This document shows, one piece after another, positions 21,549-33,489 of a DNA stretch of 64,000 bases. Made by a program: the position numbers and the translations under genes. The stretch covers positions 1,549,409-1,613,408 of the forward strand of contig JAJEKB010021384.1 of assembly GCA_022393335.1 (NCBI GenBank). Reading direction: 5' to 3'. The notes under the pieces were generated by a model that had not been told where the DNA came from, ran no database searches, and worked only from the letters and a program-made list of their open reading frames with translations. The stretch comes from Macrotrachela quadricornifera. Taxonomy: Eukaryota > Rotifera > Eurotatoria > Philodinida > Philodinidae. The stretch's first letter is position 1; each line of letters begins with the position of its first letter.

Positions 21549-23152
21549 TATTTACCAACATTGTATGAATTTAAAATTTCGCAAATGGTCGAAATCTTTG
21601 TAATTTGTTTTATTCTCTTCTGGTTCGTGTTAATCCATATAAAAAAAAACCAAAAAACACCAGGATTTTAATCACAATAACCAAAGAATGCGTAAGCACA
21701 GATTGTTATTATCTTGTGAACTCAAGCATATAAATCTGAAGGTGGTTTAGTGTTGCGCCTACTATTTGTCGACGCGAAGAGTTCAAAAAAGCAATGAAAA
21801 AACTATGGTTTATGGATTAAAACTCGAGAAAAATCCGTTTTCTTCGTTAACACGATTATAATTGATTCTTAATCACCAAAAAAGTTCTACTGCCAGCACT
21901 AACATAAAATTCGCTTAATTGAATAGAGTCAAATTCGACAGGGAGTAAATCTCAGAGCCTAAGTTCAAGTAAGGTTAAGCCTTATGAGCCTACAGGCTCT
22001 GCTGCCTATGCATAACATTCTATTACAGTCATTTACTTCATAGAAATTCTGAAGATACGATAAGCTAAAAATGAGCTATTTTTTGATCATTTTTTCGTGC
22101 GTATCACCCTCATATTAAAATGGCATGAGCCTGAAAATTTCATTACAGCCTCTTTCAAGTTAACAACATAGTATAACATAAGAAAGCAATATCGTACGAT
22201 CGCTAATGCTAATAATCCAATAGAAAATGATTCGTTCCATAGTAAAATAGATATGATCAATCGACTCGCGATGATCAAAGCCATCATTAATAATAATGCG
22301 CAAGGTAAAATGAATAAGCCTCTTTTCAACGATAAAAAACCACAGCTCTCTGTCTTGTTCCTACCAAAAGTTATTCAAAAAGTATCCACCCATATTTTTT
22401 TTTGGAATCGGTATTAGTTACAAATGAAATCAATAAATTTTCACAATAGTCCAAGACTCAAATGGCCAGTCGTACTACGGTATGACTATTTCATCGTCAA
22501 TCCTAGAGATATGCAATATAATGTACAGAGATTAATCGAATTGAAATCCTATATATTGTAGAGCACTCATGTTTCAACTTCATAATAGATTATCAAGTGA
22601 GAAATACTAAGTAAAATCTATACATGGTATTAAAATTTATTCATAACAAATAGAAAATATTGAAAGCATCATACGACTATAATTTCGATCTTACTTAACA
22701 TATTAACTGTCCGTTGTATCATATGTGTTATATGAAAAAAAAACCTTTAAATTATTTTTGAAACTTATTTATGACACATAAATGTAATACGCTTCAAATA
22801 TGATAACATGTTATAAGAAAATAGTTGAATTCAACTTTCAAATTGGAGAGCACTAAAAGAAAGCAAACATATTCAAGATCGATGTACTTTTTTGTGCGTA
22901 TACATACTTTTCGCACGTACGTTTTGCACGAACTCATTGTTTGCAACCAATTCAAACAGAATGATAAAAGAAAAATGTTGACATATAAAAAGGCATTGAT
23001 AGTCGTTCTTCACATTAAGCAAGAAGTAAAGGTTTATTCTCAACAAGTCCTTTTTTTGTCAATAAAAATTCAGGTAAGTCTCATTTTTAAAATATATTTT
23101 TCTCTCATCGTATTTTAAAATCGAGAAGAATTGTCCACGTTGAACAATCGAT
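21549..23152. other. Gene-free stretch upstream of the P450 gene
   Basis: No convincing gene. An open minus-strand frame at 22087-22329 is rich in hydrophobic residues but has no recognisable family or splice partners. The last 150 bp before the P450 start contain no obvious TATA motif. Confidence 0.45.
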
Positions 23153-26100
23153 ATGACTAAATTAATTCCACAACCACAAGGAACATTTTTCATTGGCAAT
23201 TTAAAGGAAATAGATGCAGATCATTTTGCAGATTCACTTCAAAGACTTCAAGAATTATATGGTGATATATATCGATTAACTATTTTTAAACAGAATATTG
23301 TGGTATTGTGTAGCCAAGAATATGTCAATTTTGTATGTGATGAATCAAAATTTGATAAAAAAGTAGCTGCAGGTGTATTAGAACTACGAAATGCAGGTGG
23401 TGATGGTCTTTTTACAGCTCATACATCAGAACCAAATTGGAAACTTGCACATAAAATTTTAATGCCTGCTTTTGGACCACAAGCAATTCGAGATATGTTT
23501 CCTGGTATGATGGATATAGCTTCACAATTAATTCTTCGTTGGGAACGATTTCATGGTGAAGAAATTGATGTTTGTGATAATCTTACTCGTTTAACTTTAG
23601 ATACAATTGCTTTATGTAGTTTTAATTATCGTTTTAATAGTTTTTATCATATTAAAATGCATCGTTTTGTTGAAGCAATGATTAATGTATTAACTGAAAG
23701 TGGTCGACGTTCTCAACGACTTTCTTTACAAAATACATTAATGGTAACAACAACACGTTGGTATAATAATGAAATAGCTTATCTTCATAATCTATGTGAT
23801 GAAATTGTTAAAGAAAGACGAGAAAATCCAAATGATGTTAAAGATTTACTTAATCGTATGATTCATGGGAAAGATCCTGATAGTGGTTATCAATTATCTG
23901 ATGAAAATATACGTTATCAAATGTTAACATTTTTAGTTGCTGGTCATGAAACAACATCTGGTCTACTTTCATTTGCATTATATTATTTACTTAAAAATCC
24001 ACATACATTACAAAAAGCCCAAGCAGAAGTCGATCAAATTGATGAAATTAAATTTGATACATTAAGTAAATTAAAATATCTTGATGCTATATTAAAAGAA
24101 ACACTTCGATTACAACCAACAGCACCAGGTTTTATATTACAATCAAAAGAAGATCATGTTATTTTACCTGATGGTTATGAAATAAAAAAAGATGATACAA
24201 TTATTGTACTTTTACATAAATTACATCGTGATCCTAAAATATGGGATAGACCAGAAGAATTTTTACCTGAACGTATGTTAAATGGTGGATATGAAAATCT
24301 TCCATCAAATGCATGGAAACCATTTGGTAATGGTCAACGTGCTTGTATTGGTCGTTCATTTGCTTGGCAAGAAAGTCTATTAACAATTGCACTTATTCTT
24401 AAACATTTTAATTTAGAACTTGTTGATCCATCTTATAATCTTCGTATTAAACAAACATTAACTATTAAACCAGAAGGTTTTAAAATTCGTGTTCGATTAC
24501 GACAACAAGTTAATATATCATTAGAAAAAAATCTAAAACAATTCGAAAAAATACCAGAAAAACAAATAAATCAAATAAATGAAACAAAAAATCTTCGTCC
24601 AATGTCTATTCTTTTTGGAAGTAATTCTGGTTCATGTCAATCATTTGCAGAAACATTAGCATCTGAAGCACCTTTATATGGTTATAATGCAATAGTAACT
24701 ACTCTTGATTCAGCTATTGATTCAATTCCTATTGATCAACCAATTATTATTATAACAGCATCATATGAAGGTAAACCATGTGAAAATGCTAAACAATTTG
24801 TTGCTTATCTTGAATCAAAACCAATATTAAATATAAATTATGCTATATTTGGTGCTGGTCATTATGATTGGGTTAAAAGTTATCAAAAAATTCCAATATA
24901 TATTGATAAATTATTAGAAAATGCTGGAGGTAAAAGAATTCTTGAACGTGGTGAAGGTGATGCTGGTGGAGATTTTTATGGTTCATTTGAAACTTGGAAA
25001 GAAAATCTTTTTCAAATATTACGAAAAAATACTGGAAAAGAAAATATCATAAGTGAAGAAAAACTTACAATTGAAATTGTTAATTCAAAAAGAAATTTTG
25101 GACAAATAACAATGGATATTGGTATTATACTTGAAAATAAAATTCTTGTTCAAGCAAATGATATTATACCAACAATAAAACATTTAGAAATAAAACTTCC
25201 AAAAGGACAAACATATCATACAGGTGATTATCTTGCTATATTATCATCAAATCCAATTGAAATTGTTTATCGTGTTCTTAAAAGATTTAATTTAACTACA
25301 GATACTCATATAAGAATATTTTCATCAACAAGTACATTTTTTCCAACAAATAATCCAACAAGTGCATTTGATATATTAAGTGGTTATGTTGAATTATCAC
25401 AACCAATTAGTAAAAAACAAATTGATATACTTTCAATATTATGTAAAAATGAAAATGAACAAAAACAACTTCAAAATTTTAGTGGAAATTTATATGAAAA
25501 TGAAATTTTAAATAAACGTATTAGTATATTAGATATACTTGAATTATATCCATCATGTCAACTTTCATTTGCACAATATCTTCGAATGCTTCCATCACTT
25601 CGTGTTAGACAATATAGTATATCATCAACACCATTATGGAATTCAGAAGTTGTTACATTAACAATTGATATATTAAATACACCTGCATTAAGTGGATCAG
25701 GACAATATCTTGGTGTTGCATCGAATTATTTAGGAAATTTAAAAGAAGGTGATAGAATAAGTTGTGCTATTCGTACAAGTAATACGAGATTTCATCCACC
25801 AGAAGATACGAAAATTCCAATAGTAATGATTGCAGCTGGAACTGGTATTGCACCATTTCGTGGTTTTATTCAAGAACGAGCAGCACAATTAGTATGTGGA
25901 AGAAAAGTTGGACCAACAATTCTTTATTATGGATGTCGAACTCAAGATGATTATTTATATTTTGATGAATTTGATCAATGGTCAAAACTTGGTGCTGTTA
26001 AATTACGAATTATTTTTTCACGTCAATCGAATAATGAAAAAAAATATGTTCAAGATTTATTATGGGAAGATAGAAATGAAATTAAAAATTTATATTGTAA

Positions 26101-26266
26101 TGGAGCAAGATTTTATACATGTGGAAGTGCGAAAAAAATTGGTGCATCAGTAAAAACATGTTTTATTAAGATTATTCAAGATATTAAAGAATGTGATGAA
26201 GGAGAAGCAGCAAAGATTTTAGAAGATATTTCTCAAGATCGATATAGTGTCGATGTTTTTACATGA
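23153..26266 (+). CDS. Self-sufficient cytochrome P450 (CYP102/P450-BM3-like) with fused reductase
   Basis: This single 1,037-residue frame has no introns. It is a P450 fused to a diflavin reductase, an architecture of bacterial CYP102 and fungal CYP505 enzymes that hydroxylate fatty acids with NADPH and O2. The P450 part shows the I-helix AGHETTSG (from A263), KETLRL with E316/R319, and the heme loop FGNGQRACIG with Cys398. The FMN domain starts at about 484 (SILFGSNSGS, TASYEGKP). The FAD part has RQYSISSTP (R819) and GVASNYL. The NADPH part has AAGTGIAPFRGF (about 893), YYGCRTQDD and FYTCGSAK. All three modules match BM3 in order, and the length is close to its 1,048. The C-terminus ends SVDVFT where BM3 has a Trp. 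There is no targeting signal, so it is probably cytosolic. AATAAA lies at 26327. Animals normally lack this fusion, so horizontal transfer is likely; its AT-rich codon use matches the host, suggesting it is not recent. Confidence 0.95.
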   Translation: MTKLIPQPQGTFFIGNLKEIDADHFADSLQRLQELYGDIYRLTIFKQNIVVLCSQEYVNFVCDESKFDKKVAAGVLELRNAGGDGLFTAHTSEPNWKLAHKILMPAFGPQAIRDMFPGMMDIASQLILRWERFHGEEIDVCDNLTRLTLDTIALCSFNYRFNSFYHIKMHRFVEAMINVLTESGRRSQRLSLQNTLMVTTTRWYNNEIAYLHNLCDEIVKERRENPNDVKDLLNRMIHGKDPDSGYQLSDENIRYQMLTFLVAGHETTSGLLSFALYYLLKNPHTLQKAQAEVDQIDEIKFDTLSKLKYLDAILKETLRLQPTAPGFILQSKEDHVILPDGYEIKKDDTIIVLLHKLHRDPKIWDRPEEFLPERMLNGGYENLPSNAWKPFGNGQRACIGRSFAWQESLLTIALILKHFNLELVDPSYNLRIKQTLTIKPEGFKIRVRLRQQVNISLEKNLKQFEKIPEKQINQINETKNLRPMSILFGSNSGSCQSFAETLASEAPLYGYNAIVTTLDSAIDSIPIDQPIIIITASYEGKPCENAKQFVAYLESKPILNINYAIFGAGHYDWVKSYQKIPIYIDKLLENAGGKRILERGEGDAGGDFYGSFETWKENLFQILRKNTGKENIISEEKLTIEIVNSKRNFGQITMDIGIILENKILVQANDIIPTIKHLEIKLPKGQTYHTGDYLAILSSNPIEIVYRVLKRFNLTTDTHIRIFSSTSTFFPTNNPTSAFDILSGYVELSQPISKKQIDILSILCKNENEQKQLQNFSGNLYENEILNKRISILDILELYPSCQLSFAQYLRMLPSLRVRQYSISSTPLWNSEVVTLTIDILNTPALSGSGQYLGVASNYLGNLKEGDRISCAIRTSNTRFHPPEDTKIPIVMIAAGTGIAPFRGFIQERAAQLVCGRKVGPTILYYGCRTQDDYLYFDEFDQWSKLGAVKLRIIFSRQSNNEKKYVQDLLWEDRNEIKNLYCNGARFYTCGSAKKIGASVKTCFIKIIQDIKECDEGEAAKILEDISQDRYSVDVFT

Positions 26267-26332
26267 ATCATTTATTTTTCCTATCTAGATTTTTACTTTT
26301 ATTGTATACTATACTTGATCATTTATAATAAA

Positions 26333-27160
26333 AAAAAATATGTATCCTAAGAGTGAGTGAAGATACCATAATGTTAACATTTCACAATCGTGAGGATGAA
26401 TTTGAAAGAATAGAATACCATGACTAGTTTCGACTTATTTTAAAGTTTCATCAGGTGGTTTTAATCTGCATAAATAAAAATTCAAGAGTCTAACAGTCAT
26501 TCAAATATTAATTTGGAAAAAAATTGTTTGATGTTTACATGAGTAATGTTAGCAGGAGAAAGTCCTGTAGCTTGCCATTTATTTTAGAATGATTATGCAA
26601 TTCTGATTCATTGTAATAGGTAACAATAGTATTCATATCGTGATATGTATATGGTTTAGAAAATCTTGGATTTATCCGACATATTCATTTTCTACGATTG
26701 TCCTGTTGCTAATAGTACAAGGCGTGGGAATATATCGTAGTCGTTGAATAAAATTAAAATTTGCTCTTGTTCACAGATACGAAAAAATGAAGAGATATAT
26801 AATAAAGTCGTGTAGGATATCGTAAAAAAGAACAAGAGAGTAAATTTGATAACAGAAAAAAAAACCAATGATTCACATACAATTATTATAACATTTAATC
26901 ATAGTACACTATTGTAGTTCTTGCCTACTCGCTCGTACGCAACATTGAAATTCTATAAATGTTTTTCTTTTCGCATAATTTGTCATTGGGTGAGAGTGAC
27001 TTTTTTTCTAAAATTCATGTTAGCAACAGATTCTATGCCTCTGATATATAGATAGACGAGTTTAAACTTGTCATTGTTAATATGAATTCTTTTTCAGAAG
27101 AAATAACAGAATGTTTTTATTTTAATCTTCAATAGTTTCTTTCAAAAAAAAAAGTTGTTA
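26333..27160. other. Gene-free stretch
   Basis: Intergenic DNA between the P450 polyadenylation signal and the 3' end of the secreted-protein gene; nothing recognised. Confidence 0.6.
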
Positions 27161-27641
27161 TTAAATTATTCGAACCAATTGTTCATTGCAGACTGGATTC
27201 GGTCCACTTGATGTTATTCTGCAGCTGTCTTGACTGAGTGTCAATTGTATTTGTTGTGTAAATACTGGAATTGTAGTAGTGAAGCCGGTAAATCGGGGAA
27301 GACGAACGTCCAAATTCAAGTTAGCATTTGGTGGGCAGACACCTCTAAATTTCACAGCAAATCATACAATCCAAAGTTGGAACTTAACTTACTCAAATTC
27401 TAATTGTAAACGTGTTTCTGTATATGGATAGGGTAATGAGACTTGAAACCAATTTTTAATACAACAACAAACTGATGGATTGCATGGCGATTGGAGAGCA
27501 GAGAAGATACCACACCAGTTTTGAGCTGTGGCTAAATCTAAATATTAAATAAAAGCATGATGTAGAAACAACGAAGAATATAACGATAAAGTCTCTCGTA
27601 CGTAAAAGTGATAAAACGATGAGAAATTTCAAGGCGATCAT
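27161..27641 (-). CDS. Small secreted cysteine-rich protein, 122 aa
   Basis: Three exons (27641-27602, 27537-27393, 27344-27161) keep frame through two short GT-AG introns. The N-terminus MIALKFLIVLSLLHLATA is a clear signal peptide, and the first intron falls inside it. The mature part begins QNWCGIFSALQSPCNPSVCC, with five cysteines in a short block, followed by three more (VCPPN, DSCRI, NPVCNE) and ending QLVRII. There is no membrane segment, so the product is probably secreted and disulfide-bonded. I do not recognise the family. The gene is intact and compact. It would be missed by a scan for long open frames because only its last exon is open for more than 60 codons. Confidence 0.7.
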
Positions 27642-27994
27642 ATTGTCGTTAGAAGTAACTTCGAATAACATGGAAGCTTATATATATATACATATACATG
27701 GAGCGATGTTGATTCTCATTGATATGAAAGTAAATATTTTTTTTTTATTAATATTAGAAAGACTTAAAAAAGGATTTGTCATTTTTTATACTAAATTAAG
27801 TACTACTGATCCTCATATTTTGAAAAATATTTGAATGAAAAAATATTGGCTTTCTCTGGAAATCCTGATTTTTACCTACAACGTAGGTACAAAGTTTATT
27901 CTCAAAATATTTAAGAGAATTGTCTATAATATACATACTCGTTCAGCATACAAAGTCATATATTGTATTTTTCATTTTTATGTACCCTCCTTAT
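27642..27994. other. Gene-free stretch
   Basis: Putative upstream region of the small secreted-protein gene; includes a short TA repeat near 27680. Nothing else recognised. Confidence 0.5.
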
Positions 27995-28018
27995 AATAGA
28001 AGATCCGGATCTTCTATT
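27995..28018. repeat. 24-bp perfect palindrome
   Basis: The sequence reads AATAGAAGATC CG GATCTTCTATT and is identical to its own complement over all 24 bases. A closely related palindrome lies about 0.84 kb downstream. Confidence 0.9.
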
Positions 28019-28829
28019 CAAAATAATTTTTCGGTTTTTGATTTTTAAAATCCACTTATTTGGAGTTCAGTGAGTATTAAGTTAAAATCTTTCGTGATTT
28101 AGCATTAGCCATATTTTTTCAGCTTTTAGTCTATTTTAAGAAGTAGTAAATAATACTAATATTGACTAATTCAAATACTTTCAAAACAGAGGTAAATAAA
28201 GCTCTTATGAGAGGATAAGAAGGACAATTAAAACTTAGATTTAGTCCTCTTGTCAGAAGATGTTTTCCAGAAAAATATTCATCAGACGAGCATGGTCTAT
28301 AAATAGTGATCAAAATTGATAATCTACCCTGTCAGAAAATAAAATGGTTGTGGATATTTTGGCAATAACTCAAGAACGAAAAAGGCCATAAAGCTGTGGT
28401 TTTATCAATCTACCAAGAAGATATTGGGACGTCTATTTCTTCAATATTGTATAGAAATGACCTACCATGTGTAGCTTGCACCATAAGTTCAAAATAGAGG
28501 AGTAATGAAAGCAATGATTAGTTACCTTAACTGTTGTAACTACTGTTAAAATACATGAATTAGTTACGAACTGGCTGAAGAAGGGGCCGAAAAAGAATCT
28601 ATCCTTCCTTGATTGTGAATTTCCTTTTGAAAAATAGAACGAAAAAATTTTTGTACAACTGAAATTATGAATAATTACTGTTTAACTTTTCCTATAGAAT
28701 ATTCATTCCTCTCTTCGGAGAATGTCTGCGTATATTTTATGTATTAGATGATATGAGAGGACATGCATTGGCATAAGGATTTGACCTGATTTTTAGAAAA
28801 ACTTGCCCCAAAATGCTATTAGAAGGCCT

Positions 28830-28864
28830 CTCATAATAGAAGACCCAGGGTCTTTTATTATGAG
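28830..28864. repeat. 35-bp near-perfect palindrome, related to the one at 27995
   Basis: Seventeen base pairs fold around a single central A, with one G-T pair. The half-site CATAATAGAAGACCC resembles TATAATAGAAGATCC of the first palindrome. A run of G follows immediately. Confidence 0.85.
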
Positions 28865-30850
28865 GGGGGGGGATTTACTCATTCTAACTATTTTGTACAT
28901 GAATTCCTTTTTAATATCTAATACTATTTAATACTATGCAATCGAATTGATTTCTCTGCGTAAAGTGTAAAAAAATATATTGTATAATTATTCGAAGTTT
29001 TAAGCGATTTTTTCTCTCTTATTTGAAACACCGATTCTCATTTTACAAATTTTTACATTTATTCATGTTGGATAGCATATAGTTCCCCTTTTCTATCATT
29101 TATGCGCTTGGCATTCTGTTAAACTGCTGTATCAAATGCATTTTCTCCCGTAGATTTTATATATAAATGAGAAATATTGGGAAAATTATATAGAGTCATT
29201 GAGTTTAATACCTAGTTATATTCCCATTAGTTCTTTTTATAATTATTTTCATTGTATAAAACTCGTTCTTTGTTAAGAAACTATATTTGATCAATAAAAA
29301 TTTCAAAAGAAGAGCTATACGTTGATGCAAATTATACAATAATCATGTCGGTAATGATAGATATACTTTGATGAATGTCCCATTAATCAAAGCGTTATTA
29401 ATGAAAAGAGGCAGTCAACGTCATGCATCTAAATTTTGTTCGTTAGCTTTCTTTCTTCCTATTATTTAAAAATGTTGCTTTGAAGAAATTAAGACCTAGC
29501 ACGTCTCATTTCAACTATATTCATTAAGATAAGAGACTTGATTCTCACTACATGCCAATTTGAGCACTATTTCTGTCTGGTAAGTGAAAAAGAAAAGATA
29601 CGATTTATATTATATATATTTTTATAAAATCCTCACAATACAATATGGAAGGAATTTTCAGATTCGTCTGATATATAATCTAGTTTTCAGAAAGTTATTC
29701 TTTTGATGGATTCCAATAAAAAAATTATCATTATCAGAAGGAAAATAATAGTTTCACCTATATTACAACACTAGTGAACGTACTCACTATAGAAAATGCT
29801 GCAAGAACTCATCAGTCGTACTCACAATGTATTTTGAGTGTTCGAGTACTGTCACTGAACTTTCAGGTAAGATTAATAAGTATTTGAGTACTACAACAGT
29901 GTGCTTGTATAGTGGTATTTTGTAGCTGATTACGACGACTACATACTTTGAGGTTATTGTAATTAGAATTTTTAGTATTCGATGCTCATTGGGCTTCAAG
30001 AAGCAATGTAGAATGGAGAAATGTTTGCTATATTTCGTTGCCATCATTAGTAGATAGTAAAAATAATCCAGTACTGGCGCGAATAAATGAGTACTCATGC
30101 AAATAAGTCGTACTCGTTGTATGCGTATTTTCACTAGGGAGCTTATTAACGCCTCGTTTCCCCATTTTAAATATATTTTTCTTCTTCTTTCAAAGTGAAT
30201 ACCTCTCTAATTAGTATAGTTTGTAATAGAAAAATCCTCCCTGTTGAAGTGCAATGAGTCTTAAAATGGTTCACTTGCCATACTCTATTCTCTTGTTGTT
30301 GATTTTGATAGTTATTACCCAATAGAGCTTGTCAATAATCTATATATAAAGATTTTTAATTTCATTTTTTCTTTGAATAATTTTGACATTCATTGTAGTC
30401 GATGTGCGATGATGAAGATTTAAACTGTATGATGTTACTTGTTCTCTAGCATTATAATTGAGGATATTTTTGAATTGATTTATAGGCTTTCGCTCTTTAT
30501 CACTTAACCAACCTAGAAAGATTCCCATAATCTGTAGACAGTAAGTATATTGGCCAATGAAAACTGCATAGTTATTATCTGTTCTGTATTAGTGAGAGCT
30601 GTGTGTTTAGATATGTCAACATCCTTTATTGCATTGTCAGTTTTCTATAGTATGCTGAATAATAGTTCAAATGTCTTTGCAATGAGAGAATTCTGTCTTA
30701 GAATATTCGCCAGAATTGTCATATTATTAAATCATTACAAACTTTAAAATTTTAGACACACTATTGCGAAACATTATCTGAAAAAGATAATAAGCAATAT
30801 TTTGTTAGCTATTAACTATTATTCTATTTGACAAAATTGTCGTTCACTAA
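28865..30850. other. Gene-free stretch, possible MITE near 29.77-30.14 kb
   Basis: No supported gene. From 29769 to about 30140 the DNA is richer in GTACTC/GAGTAC words, and its ends form a weak inverted pair (CACTAGTGAACGTACTCAC on the left, CCCTAGTGAAAATACGCATAC read from the right), so a small decayed element is possible. Confidence 0.35.
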
Positions 30851-32172
30851 ATGTCTTCATTGGGTAGTACGCTAATTCTTGTACAACAAGGATTGATTCG
30901 TTATGTCTATCCAATTTATCTTATTTTTGGCGTAACTGGTTGTTGTCTCAATATTATACTCTTCACTCGGCGACAATTTCGTACTGTATCTTGTTGTATA
31001 TGTAAGTTGTTATTAATAATGAGAGTATTAAACAACAATAAGTAGGGGTGTATCATTTAGCAGTAAAATGAGATTTGTTTTGCTTGATTGATTATTCTTC
31101 CTGAGAAATATTTGTTCCAAACTTAGTTTTTTATGCTAAATTCTATATGCTGTTGTCTACATATGGAGGAAGGTCTCACTCGATCCTACAGCGCAGATAA
31201 TAAAGATTGAAAATTTAACAAGTCTATTTAATGTTCAGAAGCTCATTATATATTGTATCTTTCTATGCAGATTTCACAATGGCATCTATAATGACGCTAT
31301 TTCACCTGCTTCTTGGAGTCCCGTTGAATATATACGCAATTGATCATGAGAATCTATACATGACAATCGTTAGTTTATGCAAGATTCGTAGTTATTTGCT
31401 TCAATTCAGCTCTATGATGTATCGTTGGTGTTTGGTTGCAGCTTGTTTTGACTATTATGCACTTACATCAACTAATGCACGTCTGAGAGATTTCTCTAAA
31501 GCTCGTGTTGCTTATTGTGTTATAGTAGTGATGACGATCATATGGCTTATATTACCTGTACATATTCTAATTTTTTTCAATGTAAGAGCAAGTAGATGTG
31601 GTCTATATGATATGGGTGCAGCACTCTATCACAGTATTTTTACCACGACTACTGGCAGCATTCTTCCAGTTTCTATAATGATTGTTAGTACTCTGCTCAT
31701 TCGACACAATCTTGTTCTTAAACGTCAGCGTCGTCGTCAACTTACTACCAATCAGCTAAACAATAATGAACATGCACAGCATCGACGTGATCAACAAGTT
31801 TTTGCAATGCTTCTGCTCCAAGCATTTGTTTATGTTTTGACTCAAATGCCTTGGATGCTCTTTAATGTTTATAGTGCTGTGACAATTTATGTTTCAAATA
31901 AGTCATCTAATCGTACAGCTATCGAACAATTTCTTGCCTTTATGACCGAAGCGACACTTTATCTTTTTGACATTTTGTCATTCTATTTATATACAATGGT
32001 ATCGCATACATTTCGTTATGAACTGATGAAACTGTTACGCTGTTTACCCAGACATAGATTGACAAATGATATTAACCGCATCATTCCGTTAACAAACAAT
32101 ACTCCAGCTAGAATAGATATTGAACCAATTCACACTGTCGCTTATTTCAACGGAAGACCAATCAATACATAA
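30851..32172 (+). CDS. Rhodopsin-class GPCR, bdelloid orphan family
   Basis: Two exons (30851-31001 and 31271-32172) are joined at GTAAGT/TGCAG to give 350 residues. TM1 is in exon 1 (YPIYLIFGVTGCCLNIILFT), and the splice gives CCIYFTMASI, as expected for TM2 in this family. TM3 has RWCLVAACFDYY where related receptors have a DR(Y/F) motif, so the usual Arg is lost. An intracellular basic loop follows TM5 (LVLKRQRRRQL), then TM6 (LLLQAFVYVLTQMPWMLFNV) and TM7 (YLFDILSFYLYTMVSHTFR), which has no canonical NPxxY. It is distantly FMRFamide-receptor-like; the ligand is unknown. The intron is 269 bp, long for this genome. No lesion is seen. Confidence 0.85.
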
Positions 32173-32929
32173 GAAACATTTGTTCTCATTTTCTTCCTCT
32201 TTTATCCTTCAGTTGTTTCATAGAATGAACTTTGATATTACTAAAAATCTATTGTCACGACCAATACACCTTCCGATCATTGGCTTTTTTCGATTAAATT
32301 ACTAAAATAAAAAAACTCGGAGAAATTTTCCTTGTTTAAATACGAGTACAGATATTGATTTCATAAAAATAACTGTTTATATATATTAAAATTTTGATCA
32401 AACAAATTTTACAGGAATTTATAACTTTAAATCATTGGAGAAGACTGAATTTTTATTAATTAAAATTAATGTATTCTCTCAATAATAACTTGGATTTATA
32501 ATTAATGATTTACTTTGACTAAAGAATCACTTTCGGAGACGAGACTCAATAAGGAAAAGAGTCTTTATTAAGATAAAACAAACTTTTATGAAACACAAGA
32601 CTTTACAATTTGAGCTTGTAGCCAAAAACAGTCATTATAATATGTAACGATGTCATTAGTCACAGTTTTTTTATGTTTGATATATGACTTCAGCCATCCA
32701 ATACGGTTGTGCAATAGAGAACAAACTGTTTAAGTATTAAATAAACAAAAAATCTGATTCAATCAACCGTTTATTATTATGTCGTGTTTCTGTACAAATA
32801 ATGCCACGTTCATCAATCAAAATGCACATACAACAGGTAGATCAATATAAGTCATTATCTGTAGAATTATGAGCGAGTAGTTATTTTATCCAAAGTCAAA
32901 TGCGTTGTACCATTTTGTAATTGTATTTG
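32173..32929. other. Gene-free stretch
   Basis: Region between the intact GPCR and the 3' end of a GPCR remnant on the other strand; nothing recognised. Confidence 0.5.
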
Positions 32930-33489
32930 TTATGATATGACCTGGTTTTGTTTTTTAAAGCATAAAGCTGTTCGTACATTTCGTCTATATACAGGAGATA
33001 CAATCATATATACATAAAATATTTCCACATTCATTGAAAAAGTCACAATAACATCTGTTGTATCCTACAGAGTTTCTCGTGCTAATCTTAATTATGATTT
33101 GACTACAGATTGAGTAATTTGTGAATATATATTGTATATGAAATCAGGTAATGTAGGAATTAATGCGATTACATCATGTAAGTAGACTAAAAGTACCGAA
33201 AACACTTAATGAGAGAATATTTGTCATACTCAAATTAAAGAATTTTACAATAAACTATTGAACCGACTAAAATATTAACATCGGTAATACTAAGTATACA
33301 CCGTGGAATTCGAGATGTCCATAATAATACTAGACAACAAAGAGCTTTAAGACGAATAAAGATAAGAATATTCAATAAATTGTCTATAGTCCCTACAAAA
33401 ATCAGAACAAGCATCACATAACCATCGAAAAATTTCGAGATAGATTGAAGATGAAGAATTTCCTCAATGTTCACGTTATTTGACATCAT
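32930..33489 (-). pseudogene. GPCR remnant (N-terminus and TM7 tail)
   Basis: The frame begins MMSNNVNIEEILHLQSISKF, with TM1 GYVMLVLIFVGTIDNLLNIL, and runs to YCKIL at 33235. TM2 is already garbled, which suggests a deletion. Downstream, FIYNIYSQITQSV and, after a frameshift, NVEIFYVYMIVSPVYRRNVR with a stop at 32930 are the TM6-loop and TM7/C-tail of the same receptor family. About two thirds of the receptor is missing, so this is a deleted pseudogene of another subfamily than the intact receptor at 30.9 kb. Confidence 0.75.

Noticed and set aside
22087..22329. 80-codon hydrophobic minus-strand frame
   Set aside because: Looks membrane-like, but has no flanking exons and no recognised family; evidence too thin.
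29787..30134. 115-codon minus-strand open frame
   Set aside because: Falls exactly within the GTACTC-rich possible element and has no recognisable domain; more likely a by-product of repeat structure.
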